Source: Arthrobacter alpinus (GTDB lineage: Bacteria > Actinomycetota > Actinomycetes > Actinomycetales > Micrococcaceae). Taken from it: DNA of 64,000 nucleotides. The first letter of the stretch is position 1. Each line of letters begins with the position of its first letter. The stretch is from NCBI RefSeq assembly GCF_001294625.1, contig NZ_CP012677.1, forward strand, positions 682,001-746,000. Reading direction: 5' to 3'. The position numbers were made by a program, and so were the translations under genes. Positions 26,215 to 35,288 of this stretch are shown here, piece by piece. The notes under the pieces are model-generated. The model saw only the letters and a list, made by a program, of their open reading frames with translations, had not been told where the DNA came from and searched no databases.

Positions 26215-28011
26215 CTAGTCTTCGATGGTGGCCAGGACTGCACCAGCGGAGACCGTGTCCCCGGCCGAGGCGCTAAGGCCTGTGACGGTGCCTGAACGGT
26301 GCGCCGTCAGGGGCTGCTCCATTTTCATGGCCTCCAGCACAACCAGCAGATCACCCTCGACCACGACGTCGCCGTCAGCCACGGCAACCTTGACAATGGT
26401 GCCCTGCATGGGGGAGGTGAGCGCATTGCCGTTGGCCGCAGCCGGGGCAGTGCTGCGGCCGCGGGCTGCCTTCTTGGCCTTCTTCGCGCCGGTGCTACCG
26501 GTGCTGACGGCCAACGACGCCGGCAACGTGACCTCAAGCCGTTTGCCGCCCACCTCGACGGTAACGCTTTGCCGGGTGCCGGCGTCGTCCGAGGCACCGG
26601 TAGCACCGGCGAGGTTGAAGGCGGGGATGGTGTTGTTGAACTCGGTTTCGATCCAGCGCGTGTGCGTGGTGAACGGGGCTCCGCCAGTGGGGGCGAAGGC
26701 CGGGTCGACGACCACGGCGCGGTGGAACGGCAGCACGGTGGGCAGGCCGCCGATATGCATTTCCCCTAGGGCGCGGCTGGAGCGCTGCAGGGCCTGCTCG
26801 CGGGTGGCACCGGTGATGATCAGCTTGGCCAGCATGGAGTCGAAGTTCCCCCCGATTATTTCCCCGGTCGTGATGCCTGAGTCGACGCGCACGCCGGGGC
26901 CGGTGGGCAGATCGATGCTGGTCACGGTGCCCGGTGCCGGCATGAAACCGCGGCCGGCATCTTCGCCGTTGATGCGGAATTCGAAGGAGTGGCCGCGAAC
27001 TTCGGGGTCGCCATAGCCGAGGTCCTCGCCGCGGGCGATGCGGAACTGCTCGCGGACCAGATCGATCCCGGTGACTTCCTCGGAGATGGTGTGCTCCACC
27101 TGCAGGCGGGTGTTGACCTCCAGGAAGGAGATGGTGCCGTCAGTGCCGACCAGGAATTCGCAGGTGCCGGCGCCGACGTAGTTCGCTTCCTTCATGATGG
27201 CCTTGGAGGATTCGTAGAGGCGCTTGTTTTGCTCGTCGGAGAGGAACGGTGCCGGGGCCTCCTCCACCAGTTTCTGATTGCGCCGCTGCAGCGAGCAGTC
27301 ACGCGTGGAGACGACGACGACGTTGCCCGCGGCATCCGCTAGGCACTGGGTTTCCACGTGGCGTGGAGAATCCAGGAAACGTTCCACAAAGCACTCGCCG
27401 CGGCCGAAAGCCGCGACTGCCTCGCGCACGGCCGATTCGTACATTTCGGGGATTTCCTCGCGGGTGCGCACGACCTTGATGCCGCGGCCGCCGCCGCCGT
27501 AAGCGGCCTTGATGGCCAGCGGCAGGCCGAATTCGTCGGCGAAGTCCAGGACTTCCTGCGCGGAGGCCACGGGGTCCTTCGTACCCGGCACCAAGGGTGC
27601 GCCCACCTTTTCGGCGATGTGGCGGGCCTGGACCTTGTCGCCCAGGGCCGCGATGGCCTCGGGGGAGGGGCCGATCCAGATCAGGCCGGCGTCGATGACT
27701 TTTCGAGCGAAGTCGGCGTTTTCGGCCAAGAAGCCGTAGCCGGGGTGGATGGCGTCAGCCCCGGATTGCTTGGCTGCGGCCAGGATCTTCTCCATGACCA
27801 GGTAGGAGTCGGCTGCGGTGGTGCCGCCCAAGGCGAAGGCCTCGTCGGCCATGCGCACGTGCAATGCTTCCCTGTCCGGCTCTGCGTAGACGGCTACAGA
27901 GGCGATGCCCTCGTCGCGGGCCGCCCGGATGATGCGGACGGCAATTTCGCCGCGGTTGGCGATCAGGACTTTGGTGAGCTGGTTTGCACCGGCGGACTGT
28001 GAGTTGGTCAC
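26215..28011 (-). CDS. acetyl/propionyl-CoA carboxylase alpha subunit (BC-BCCP)
   Basis: A 598-residue biotin-dependent carboxylase subunit like AccA3 of mycobacteria. The biotin carboxylase part (1-450) has [13 protein letters not shown], the ATP-grasp loop [11 protein letters not shown], and [13 protein letters not shown] Lys/Ala-rich linker leads to the biotin carrier domain, whose biotinylated Lys is in EAMKMEQP near residue 565. It carboxylates its own biotin and hands the carboxyl to a beta subunit such as the one at 45070-46653, about 17 kb away; BirA at 46879 would attach the biotin. The GTG start has an excellent AAGGAG 7 bases upstream. Confidence 0.95.
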   Translation of the reverse strand: MTNSQSAGANQLTKVLIANRGEIAVRIIRAARDEGIASVAVYAEPDREALHVRMADEAFALGGTTAADSYLVMEKILAAAKQSGADAIHPGYGFLAENADFARKVIDAGLIWIGPSPEAIAALGDKVQARHIAEKVGAPLVPGTKDPVASAQEVLDFADEFGLPLAIKAAYGGGGRGIKVVRTREEIPEMYESAVREAVAAFGRGECFVERFLDSPRHVETQCLADAAGNVVVVSTRDCSLQRRNQKLVEEAPAPFLSDEQNKRLYESSKAIMKEANYVGAGTCEFLVGTDGTISFLEVNTRLQVEHTISEEVTGIDLVREQFRIARGEDLGYGDPEVRGHSFEFRINGEDAGRGFMPAPGTVTSIDLPTGPGVRVDSGITTGEIIGGNFDSMLAKLIITGATREQALQRSSRALGEMHIGGLPTVLPFHRAVVVDPAFAPTGGAPFTTHTRWIETEFNNTIPAFNLAGATGASDDAGTRQSVTVEVGGKRLEVTLPASLAVSTGSTGAKKAKKAARGRSTAPAAANGNALTSPMQGTIVKVAVADGDVVVEGDLLVVLEAMKMEQPLTAHRSGTVTGLSASAGDTVSAGAVLATIED

Positions 28012-28114
28012 ACGAGACTCCTTCTATTCTCCAGAGAGCCTAGCGCGGTTGTGAGGGTTTGGCCCACACATGATGCTGTTTCAGCGTGTGAAGCCAGCAT
28101 CTTTTGTGGGGTTC

Positions 28115-28459
28115 CTACAAAGGAACTGATCCGCCAGCGATCCGGCGCAAGGTGTCCAGGTGATGCGTCCATGCTTTTTGACCCTCCGCCGTCAGTTTTA
28201 CGGAGGTGCGCGGAAACTTGCCCACGAACAGTTTCTTGATTTCCACTAGCCCCGCTTTCTCCAGCACGGCCAGCTGCTTGCTCAAAACGGAGTCGCTGAC
28301 TTGGACGGTGTTGCGGATGTCCTTGAAGTCCATGGTCTCCGTGTTGGCCAGTGCAGCGGCAATGGAAAATCTCACGGGCTGGTGCAGGACGTCGCTGAGC
28401 TCGTGGCGGGGGTGCTGGCTCTGGACCCGGCCCGGTTCGGCAGCTGATTCGGGGTTCAT
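28115..28459 (-). CDS. winged-helix transcriptional regulator
   Basis: A 114-residue protein. Residues 20-90 form a winged helix of the HTH_27 type (HQPVRFSIAAAL, then FKDIRNTVQVSDSVLSKQLAVLEKAGLVEIKK). Such small regulators often repress the membrane protein beside them. Its ATG overlaps the TGA of the upstream membrane-protein gene (ATGA), so the two are translationally coupled and likely form one unit. No effector site can be read. Confidence 0.88.
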   Translation of the reverse strand: MNPESAAEPGRVQSQHPRHELSDVLHQPVRFSIAAALANTETMDFKDIRNTVQVSDSVLSKQLAVLEKAGLVEIKKLFVGKFPRTSVKLTAEGQKAWTHHLDTLRRIAGGSVPL

Positions 28460-28899
28460 GCTCGCAGCTCACGGAGGGCTGCAGCCATGCCCACTGCTGC
28501 CAGTACGACGGCGGCGCAAATGTAGTACGCCAGGTTACCGTTCGGGAACACGAGGGATCCGACGGCGATGGCAATCACATACAGCACCATGTAAGCGATG
28601 AGTGAGGTGGCGAACCGTTTGGTGAAGCCAGCCTTGGTGGTGTGCTGCATGAAGGACCAGGTGAGGCCCGTGATGGCGGCCCAGATGCCAATGGTCATAG
28701 CCAGTAATTGGGCGCCGTACCCCGTGTGGGCAACGATCTGGAATCCCACCATCATCATGGAGCCCAGGATGGCCAGGGAATTGAAAACCATGGCGGTGGG
28801 CCAGCCTGCCGCACTGGTAGCGGACGCCCCGATGCTCTGCGCCTTGGCGAGAAGTTCCTGCGCCTCTGCTGCTGACGGGTTGCCGTGGTGCTCGTTCAT
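28456..28899 (-). CDS. four-helix membrane protein coupled to a regulator
   Basis: A 147-residue protein with a polar Ala/Glu-rich N-terminus and four hydrophobic helices (about 38-58, 64-83, 95-118, 122-140). ATG 28899 was chosen for GAGAGG upstream; a 28941 start adds 14 residues without support. I do not recognise a named family. Pairing with an HTH_27 regulator through an ATGA overlap is a recurrent arrangement in Actinobacteria, and the regulator probably controls this gene. Confidence 0.72.
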   Translation of the reverse strand: MNEHHGNPSAAEAQELLAKAQSIGASATSAAGWPTAMVFNSLAILGSMMMVGFQIVAHTGYGAQLLAMTIGIWAAITGLTWSFMQHTTKAGFTKRFATSLIAYMVLYVIAIAVGSLVFPNGNLAYYICAAVVLAAVGMAAALRELRA

Positions 28900-29034
28900 G
28901 GTGATGCCTCTCGCTGGTGTTTTGGGAAACGTCGCTTGCATCAGTGTATGAAAGTACTTTCCATAGTGTCAAGTACTTTCCGCGTTCTGTCCCGTGCTGC
29001 TTCAAGGGCCGCGAATCCTGCGCCCCGTTACCTG

Positions 29035-29071
29035 CCAATGATGCGCCACTTCGAAAGTGGCGCATCATTGG
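29035..29071. terminator. perfect 17-bp hairpin upstream of the membrane-protein gene
   Basis: The arm CCAATGATGCGCCACTT and its exact complement enclose a CGA loop. There is no U-tract on either side. It lies just 3' of maf's stop (minus strand), so it most likely ends maf transcription; it could also be a protein-binding site. Confidence 0.55.
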
Positions 29072-29098
29072 GGTGACATGGCGCGCAGCCGCTGGGAG

Positions 29099-29716
29099 CT
29101 AGCTCCAGAAATCGGTGATGGAGACCCCCGTTTTAGCCAAAAGGCGGCGCAGCGTGGAAATGGACAGACCCACCACCGTGTGCGGATCGCCCTCGACACC
29201 GGTGATGAAGGCGCCAGCCAGCCCGTCAATCGTGAAGCCACCTGCAACCTGCAACGGCTCGCCCGTTGCAACGTACGCATCGATCTCGGCGTCAGTGACG
29301 TCCTCGAAGTGGACCACGGCGCTGGTGACCTCCCCGTGTCCGGTGGATTCGCCGTCGTGCGTAGAAATCAGCCAGTGCCCGGTATGAAGCACCCCGGACC
29401 GGCCGCGCATCAGCTGCCAGCGTTCGCGGGCAGCGTCGGCCTCCCAGGGCTTGCCGTACGGCTCACCGTTAAATTCAAAAATGGAGTCGCAGCCGACGAC
29501 CAGGGCGTCGTCCCCACCTTGGGTCACGCAACCCACGGCTTCGGCCTTGGCACGGGCCAGCAGCAACGCAGTATCCGACGGCGTGAGCGGGCCAGCCGCG
29601 GCGGTTGCGGCGTCCTCGTCCACGTCGGAGACCCGGACGGTGTGGGCGATGCCAGCGTCGGAGAGCAGCTTGGTGCGGGCAGTGGATGCGGAGGCGAGGA
29701 TGAGGCGTGGAGTCAT
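29099..29716 (-). CDS. maf: Maf-family nucleoside triphosphate pyrophosphatase
   Basis: A 205-residue Maf protein. These enzymes hydrolyse non-canonical or pyrimidine nucleotides (dTTP, UTP) to monophosphates and limit their incorporation. Seen: LILASASTARTKLL at the N-terminus, the Glu/Asp pair region SDVDEDA, VVGCDSIFEFNGEPYGKP near 75-95, HTGHWLI, and GLAGAFITGVEGDP near the C-terminus. Substrate class is not fully decided by motifs. No strong ribosome-binding site precedes the ATG. Confidence 0.92.
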   Translation of the reverse strand: MTPRLILASASTARTKLLSDAGIAHTVRVSDVDEDAATAAAGPLTPSDTALLLARAKAEAVGCVTQGGDDALVVGCDSIFEFNGEPYGKPWEADAARERWQLMRGRSGVLHTGHWLISTHDGESTGHGEVTSAVVHFEDVTDAEIDAYVATGEPLQVAGGFTIDGLAGAFITGVEGDPHTVVGLSISTLRRLLAKTGVSITDFWS

Positions 29717-29979
29717 GTCTCAAGCCTAGACGGACTGTCGCCCACCGCCCTCCCGAAGCTCGCTCCGCTGGTTTGGGACATTATGAGGAACTGCTGGCCG
29801 GTGCCGATGTGGACCCGCCGCTGGCTGTGGCACCCGCGGGGCATTGTGGTCGTCGGCGACAGGGATGAGCCGCAGCGGCCGGCACTGGGACGACACCGCC
29901 CAACCGGCCAGGCACGACACCGGACCGTCTCACCTATGCTGGGGGATGGTTAAGCGTTGGATTCGAGGAAAGGTGCGAT

Positions 29980-30069
29980 ATGGAAATCGCCATGGCCGGG
30001 GCCATTGTTGTGGCCGTAGTGGTTGTCATTGTGCAAAAGAGCCGACAGTCCAGGGATCGCCGGAAATAG
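29980..30069 (+). CDS. 29-residue single-helix membrane peptide
   Basis: A short frame with a near-consensus GAGGAAAGG 8 bases before its ATG. The peptide has a hydrophobic Ala/Val/Ile helix (residues 3-18) followed by a strongly basic tail (QKSRQSRDRRK). That shape fits small membrane peptides or a type I toxin. No antisense RNA promoter was identified. The preceding 263 bases to maf hold no convincing gene. Confidence 0.5.
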   Translation: MEIAMAGAIVVAVVVVIVQKSRQSRDRRK

Positions 30070-30095
30070 GGGGCTTCACCCTTACTTTCGCTAAA

Positions 30096-30103
30096 ATGTA
30101 CAT
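30096..30103. promoter_or_regulatory. TGTACA-type palindrome before the Phd/YefM antitoxin
   Basis: ATGTACAT lies 21 bases before the antitoxin ATG. The core TGTACA is the hexamer reported in the yefM-yoeB operator of E. coli, so autoregulation by this antitoxin is plausible. It overlaps a TAAAAT stretch that could be a -10 element. Confidence 0.5.
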
Positions 30104-30123
30104 AACAGCGCTTAGGCGCATCC

Positions 30124-30297
30124 ATGAATCCAATATCTGCCACCGTGGCCCGCCAGCGCTGGGCTGAAACCTTGGATGCGTCACGACATGAGCCTGTCAG
30201 CATCACCAGTCATGCCCGAACAGTAGCTGTGGTGATGGACCCTGATTTTGCCCGCCGCGCTTTGGAAGCATTGGAGGTGCTCAAACATATTCACTGA
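30124..30297 (+). CDS. Phd/YefM-type antitoxin
   Basis: A 57-residue frame, below usual size cut-offs. ISATVARQRWAETLDASRHE and PVSITSHARTVAVVMDPDF match the DNA-binding half of Phd/YefM antitoxins, where a beta-hairpin region follows a helix aligning with xRxxLxxll. The end is short (EALEVLKHIH), leaving little of the toxin-binding tail. A YefM-like operator precedes it. It overlaps the start of the RelE-like frame. Confidence 0.72.
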   Translation: MNPISATVARQRWAETLDASRHEPVSITSHARTVAVVMDPDFARRALEALEVLKHIH

Positions 30298-30649
30298 GAA
30301 GTTCCTCGTCGAGTTGACCGCGGCGGCGAGGAAACAACTTTTGAAACTGGACAAACCGACCCATCTGCTGGTTGTTGGTGCTCTGGAGATGCTTGGCCAG
30401 ACGCCGCGGCCAGCCTCCGCCAAGTCATTGACCGGCAGGCCTGAGCAGCTCCGGGTGCGGGTCAGGGATCATCGAATAATCTACACCTTCGACGACGGGA
30501 AACTGACGGGTCTGGTGATCAAGGTTGGTTCAAATCCCTCCACCAGGCGGGAGCGGATCAGGAATCGCTTGCCCTCCGGTGCTTCGACGGAGAACCCACT
30601 GCCGCGACCTACCACGACGTCGACCGTGAGATGGGTGTGCGACCAATAG
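30248..30649 (+). pseudogene. RelE/ParE-like toxin, decayed at both ends
   Basis: Homology to RelE toxins runs from about 30287 to 30528 (FLVELTAAARKQLLKLD, then KSLTGRPEQLRVRVRDHRIIYT). The family normally ends KVGHRRxVYR; here KVG is followed by unrelated residues that read antisense through the DUF779 gene. The only in-frame start before the homology is a TTG at 30248; the natural start position seems to be ATA. Loss of the C-terminal catalytic Arg/His/Tyr group should abolish mRNA cleavage, so the antitoxin is probably an orphan. Confidence 0.68.
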
Positions 30650-30930
30650 TTGAATTGTTCCCTCGACATCCAAAATTCCAGTGGGCCGCACCCCGGCAGT
30701 TGGAAGAGGCCCAGCAGTATGTCCGCCTCCGCAGTGATGAACTCGCCCGCCGGGTAGCACATGGGGGAGGAGCCGTCGCAGCAGCCACCCGATTGGTGGA
30801 ACATGAGCGGGCCGTGCAGCGCCCACATTTTCTGCAGCAATTCCACGGCCGTGGCACTCAATGCCACCCGGGACCGTGTTTCGCCCGGGATGGTGATGGC
30901 GGCATCCAGGATTTCTGGAAGAGCGTCCAT
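30481..30930 (-). CDS. DUF779 protein with altered C-terminus
   Basis: A 149-residue protein whose first 125 residues match DUF779, a family repeatedly found beside acetaldehyde dehydrogenases: HGPLMFHQSGGCCDGSSPMC (paired Cys, perhaps metal-binding), FWMSREQFNYWSHTHL (His-rich), and GRGSGFSVEAPEGKRFLIRSRL. The last ~20 residues (from EGFEPTL onward) read backwards through the RelE remnant, so the native 3' end appears lost. AAGGAG lies 8 bases before the ATG at 30930. It is last in the aldehyde dehydrogenase-alcohol dehydrogenase-DUF779 series. Its biochemical role is unknown. Confidence 0.82.
   Translation of the reverse strand: MDALPEILDAAITIPGETRSRVALSATAVELLQKMWALHGPLMFHQSGGCCDGSSPMCYPAGEFITAEADILLGLFQLPGCGPLEFWMSREQFNYWSHTHLTVDVVVGRGSGFSVEAPEGKRFLIRSRLVEGFEPTLITRPVSFPSSKV
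30527..30545 (+). other. tRNA T-arm-like sequence at the gene junction
   Basis: GGTTCAAATCCC followed by TCCACCA resembles the 3' end of a tRNA; its antisense translation gives the familiar GFEP residues. The T-stem does not pair well and no full tRNA is present. It marks the point where both RelE and DUF779 lose their usual ends, so it may be an old attachment-site scar. Confidence 0.35.
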
Positions 30931-30958
30931 GGAACTGCTCCTTATATATGGGGTGGAT

Positions 30959-30999
30959 CCCGGATCCGGGCCGAAAGGGAGGACGGCCCAGATCCGGGG
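30959..30999 (-). terminator. GC-rich hairpin between alcohol dehydrogenase and DUF779
   Basis: Two arms of 15-16 bp (CCCGGATC...GGGCCG pairing with one G-U) enclose a 10-base loop. There is no U-tract. It lies 6 bases past the alcohol dehydrogenase stop and 29 bases before the DUF779 start, so it may attenuate or stabilise the mRNA. Confidence 0.5.
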
Positions 31000-31004
31000 A
31001 GTGG

Positions 31005-32024
31005 CTAGTATTTGATGACCACGCGGCCATCGATCGCCCCGACCTTCATCTCGGCGAGCACCTCGTTGATCTCGCCCAGGCTGCGGGTCGAGACCGTGGG
31101 GTGGATCAGGCCCCGGGCGTAGAAATCGATGGCCTCGGTCATGTCCTGGCGGGTACCCACGATGGAGCCGCGGATGGTCAGACCCTTGAGCACCACGTCG
31201 AAGATCGGGGCCGGGAAGTCGCCCGGGGGAAGTCCGTTGAATACGATGGTGCCACCGCGCCGGGTCATGCCGATCGCCTGTCCAAACGCGGCCGGGTGCA
31301 CGGCGGTGACGAGCACGCCGTGGACGCCGCCGGTCTGTGCCTGGATGGTCGACACCGGATCCTCGCTCAGGGCGTTGACCGTGATTTCGGCACCGTGTTT
31401 GCGGGCCAGGGCCAGCTTGTCCTCGGCGATGTCGACGGCGGCCACGCGAAGGCCCATGGCGACGGCGTATTGCACGGCGATGTGCCCGAGCCCGCCGATA
31501 CCGGAAATGACGACCCACTGGCCCGGGCGGGCCTCGGTCATCTTCAGGCCCTTGTAAACGGTGACGCCGGCGCACAGCACGGGGGCGATCTCCACGGGGT
31601 CCAGACCGTCGGGAATGCGCGGGGCGAACTCGGCGTCGACCAGCATGTATTCGCCAAAGGAGCCGTCCACACTGTAGCCGCCGTTTTGCTGGGACTCGCA
31701 CAATGTCTCCCAACCGGTGCGGCAGAATTCACAGTCGCCGCAGGCACTCCACAGCCAAGCGTTGCCGACACGGTCGCCCACGGCGAGGGAGGTGACACCC
31801 TCGCCGAGCGCAACGACATCGCCGACGCCCTCATGGCCGGGCACAAACGGCGGGCTGGGCTTGACGGGCCAGTCGCCCTCGGCTGCGTGCAAATCCGTGT
31901 GGCAGACGCCGCTGGAAATCAGCTTGACCAGGGCCTGGCCGGGGCCGGGGGTGGGCAGGGGGTATTCCTCGACGGTGAGGGGTGCGCCAAATTCTTTTAC
32001 AACTGCTGCTTGCATCGTAGACAT
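31005..32024 (-). CDS. adhP: zinc-dependent alcohol dehydrogenase
   Basis: A 339-residue medium-chain dehydrogenase that oxidises ethanol or similar alcohols with NAD. ATG 32024 was chosen because AGGAAAGAG precedes it; a 32075 start adds 17 residues. Catalytic zinc ligands are in GVCHTDLHAAEGDW and PGHEGVG; structural zinc ligands are the four Cys in CGDCEFCRTGWETLC. The Rossmann motif is GIGGLGH. It follows the aldehyde dehydrogenase on the same strand with 171 bases between, so the pair would take ethanol to acetate. Gene symbol is by resemblance to AdhP. Confidence 0.92.
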   Translation of the reverse strand: MSTMQAAVVKEFGAPLTVEEYPLPTPGPGQALVKLISSGVCHTDLHAAEGDWPVKPSPPFVPGHEGVGDVVALGEGVTSLAVGDRVGNAWLWSACGDCEFCRTGWETLCESQQNGGYSVDGSFGEYMLVDAEFAPRIPDGLDPVEIAPVLCAGVTVYKGLKMTEARPGQWVVISGIGGLGHIAVQYAVAMGLRVAAVDIAEDKLALARKHGAEITVNALSEDPVSTIQAQTGGVHGVLVTAVHPAAFGQAIGMTRRGGTIVFNGLPPGDFPAPIFDVVLKGLTIRGSIVGTRQDMTEAIDFYARGLIHPTVSTRSLGEINEVLAEMKVGAIDGRVVIKY

Positions 32025-32066
32025 GAGAATCTCTTTCCTGTTTGTGGTGTTGTGCGACAGTGGTGC

Positions 32067-32093
32067 GCCGGGCACCCGCGGCAGGTGCCCGGC
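32067..32093 (-). terminator. GC-rich hairpin between aldehyde and alcohol dehydrogenase genes
   Basis: A perfect 10-bp stem (GCCGGGCACC and complement) with a 7-base loop and no U-tract. It sits about 43 bases before the alcohol dehydrogenase ATG and may partly separate expression of the two genes. Confidence 0.5.
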
Positions 32094-32195
32094 GTCGAAC
32101 GTGAACGGATAAGGGAGCCTTCCCCAAAACCCCCCGAAAGGTGAGGGAGCGTTGGTGAATATCGCGTCATTGCTGATGCGGCGTTGGGGCGGCTG

Positions 32196-33719
<1,524 letters not shown>

Positions 33720-33776
33720 TGTCTAAACTCCTCTGCGTGGGGGACGTCGATGTCCTTGTCCAGAAGAGTACGGGCA

Positions 33777-33798
33777 GCAACGTTGCAACCACGTTGCA
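33777..33798. promoter_or_regulatory. overlapping palindromes, candidate operator
   Basis: GCAACGTTGC (33777-33786) overlaps TGCAAC-CAC-GTTGCA (33784-33798). Three GTTGCA/TGCAAC half-sites are thus spaced in 22 bases, 58-79 bases upstream of the aldehyde dehydrogenase start, a place fitting an activator site. Confidence 0.6.
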
Positions 33799-33837
33799 TG
33801 AGCAGGTGGGCGTGGCCGCGGGCTTGGCCGGAGCCGG

Positions 33838-35070
33838 CTAAGCCTCTAGCGTTTCCACGTGGGCGACGACGGCGGCGCGCTTGGGTGAGCGCGGCGGAAG
33901 TAAGCGCAGGGCTGTGCGCCAGGCGTCGACGTCGTCCGCGGCCTCGGGAAGCTGCAGGTAGCTCAGCAGCACCTCCGGGCTGGCGTCGTTGAGGATCGCC
34001 TCGCGCAACTGGATGGTCACCCGGGTGCGGATGGCCTTGATTTCCGGTGCCGCTGAGCGCGGCATGACCTCGCCCTTGTAGATGTTCAGGGCCAGCCGGT
34101 GGGCGCCGCGGTCCAGGTAGTTGCGCACCTGCTCGGCATCCACCACCAGTGTCCGGGGGAGCCGGTAGGGCCGGGACTCCGGTACCAGGCAGGCGGCGGC
34201 GCCCTGCAGGAACTTGCGCAGGCGCACCATCTCGGCCCGGATGCTGGTCAGCGACGTGCCCTCCGGGTAGACCTTGTCTGTGAGTTCCTGCGCTGTGAGA
34301 CCGTCCGGGTACAAGGCCAGCATGGTGAGGATTTCAGAGTGCCGTTCGCTGAGTGTCAGTGCCTCCCCGGCAATGTGCAGCAGGCCCTGGTCGCGGCCCA
34401 AAATTTGCAGGCTGTCGCGGTACAGCGGCTTGTTGGGGGTGGCGGTGCTGACTGGACCTTTCCGTTCCATGCGGCGTTCTAGGCGGTGGATGCGCAGTTG
34501 CGCCTCGGCAGCGGCCACCGTGGCCTGGACCAGGGAGAGTGTGTTGGCGCCCACGGCGTCCGGCCCGCCGGTGATGTCAACAATGCCCAGGAGGGAGCCC
34601 GAATCGGGGTCGTGCACGGGCACCGCCGTGCAGCTCCAAGAGTGCACGGCCGGGTTGAAGTGTTCCTGACCAACAATTTGCACGCTGCATCCCAGCACCA
34701 GTGCCGTGCCCGGGGCACTGGTGCCGACCACCGACTCGGACCAGTCGGCGCCGGTGGCGAAGTTGATGTGCTCGCCGTGGCGGAGCGCGGCGGAGTCGCC
34801 CTCGACCCAGAGCAGGCGGCCGTGCTCGTCTCCCACGGCAATGAGCAGTCCGGTGTCGTGGCTTGGCTCCACGAGCAGTTTGGTGATGACAGGCATGATG
34901 GCCGCGAGCGGGTGGTCCCGGCGGAACTCGGCCAGTTCCCGGCTCTCCCACACCACGGGCGGGGAAAGTCCCGCCGGGGTGTTCAGGGTCCCTAGGGATC
35001 GCTGCCAGGACTCACGAACCAATGGTCGCAAGGCGGGAAGATCGTGCAGTAGGGGGTGCGTCAAGGGCAT
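33838..35070 (-). CDS. GAF-domain activator of the aldehyde dehydrogenase locus
   Basis: A 410-residue regulator. The N-terminus (LRPLVRESWQRSL) matches the start of AcoR-type activators, followed by a GAF-like sensor domain (about 50-190). The middle and C-terminal part carries a wing-helix-like region near 230-330 (LSERHSEILTMLALYPDGLTAQEL, then TSIRAEMVRLRKFL). There is no sigma-54 AAA domain. ATG 35070 was chosen for GGAGAG upstream. It is placed immediately upstream of the aldehyde dehydrogenase on the same strand, so it probably senses acetaldehyde or a related signal and acts at the palindromes after it (inference). Confidence 0.8.
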   Translation of the reverse strand: MPLTHPLLHDLPALRPLVRESWQRSLGTLNTPAGLSPPVVWESRELAEFRRDHPLAAIMPVITKLLVEPSHDTGLLIAVGDEHGRLLWVEGDSAALRHGEHINFATGADWSESVVGTSAPGTALVLGCSVQIVGQEHFNPAVHSWSCTAVPVHDPDSGSLLGIVDITGGPDAVGANTLSLVQATVAAAEAQLRIHRLERRMERKGPVSTATPNKPLYRDSLQILGRDQGLLHIAGEALTLSERHSEILTMLALYPDGLTAQELTDKVYPEGTSLTSIRAEMVRLRKFLQGAAACLVPESRPYRLPRTLVVDAEQVRNYLDRGAHRLALNIYKGEVMPRSAAPEIKAIRTRVTIQLREAILNDASPEVLLSYLQLPEAADDVDAWRTALRLLPPRSPKRAAVVAHVETLEA

Positions 35071-35170
35071 GAACTCTCCAAAACCAAAGCGCGAATGAAA
35101 GGGACACGCCACCACGGAAGGAAATGTGTCGTGAATCACTAGTCTAGTGCACCAGGGCTGAGGTTGCGCG

Positions 35171-35208
35171 GAAGGGACGGGCAGCGCATCAGCACTGCTC
35201 GTCCCTTC
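35171..35208. terminator. hairpin between the MmpL-type gene and the GAF regulator
   Basis: A 14-bp stem with one G-U (arm GAAGGGACGGGCAG) and 10-base loop, 74 bases past the MmpL stop. No U-tract is seen. Confidence 0.5.
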
Positions 35209-35220
35209 GTCAGGACCTTG

Positions 35221-35288
35221 CCCGTTTTACCTAGGTGTCCATTTCGCCTAGGTGCCTGCTTTACTCAGACGCCCGTTTTGCTTAGTGA
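35221..35288. repeat. four imperfect 17-bp tandem repeats
   Basis: Units start at 35221, 35238, 35255 and 35272 (for example CCCGTTTTACCTAGGTG and CCCGTTTTGCTTAGTGA). The last unit contains the stop codon of the MmpL-type gene. Confidence 0.7.

Noticed and set aside
29717..29979. Coding frames between maf and the 29-residue peptide
   Set aside because: All are Arg/Pro/His-rich frames without a ribosome-binding site or recognisable motif.
30527..30545. Complete tRNA gene
   Set aside because: Only a T-arm-like stretch is present; no acceptor, D or anticodon arm lies upstream and the T-stem pairs poorly.
30931..31713. Long N-terminal extension of the DUF779 frame
   Set aside because: It reads in a shifted frame through the alcohol dehydrogenase gene and is rich in Arg/Gly/Pro; the strong ribosome-binding site before 30930 fixes the start.
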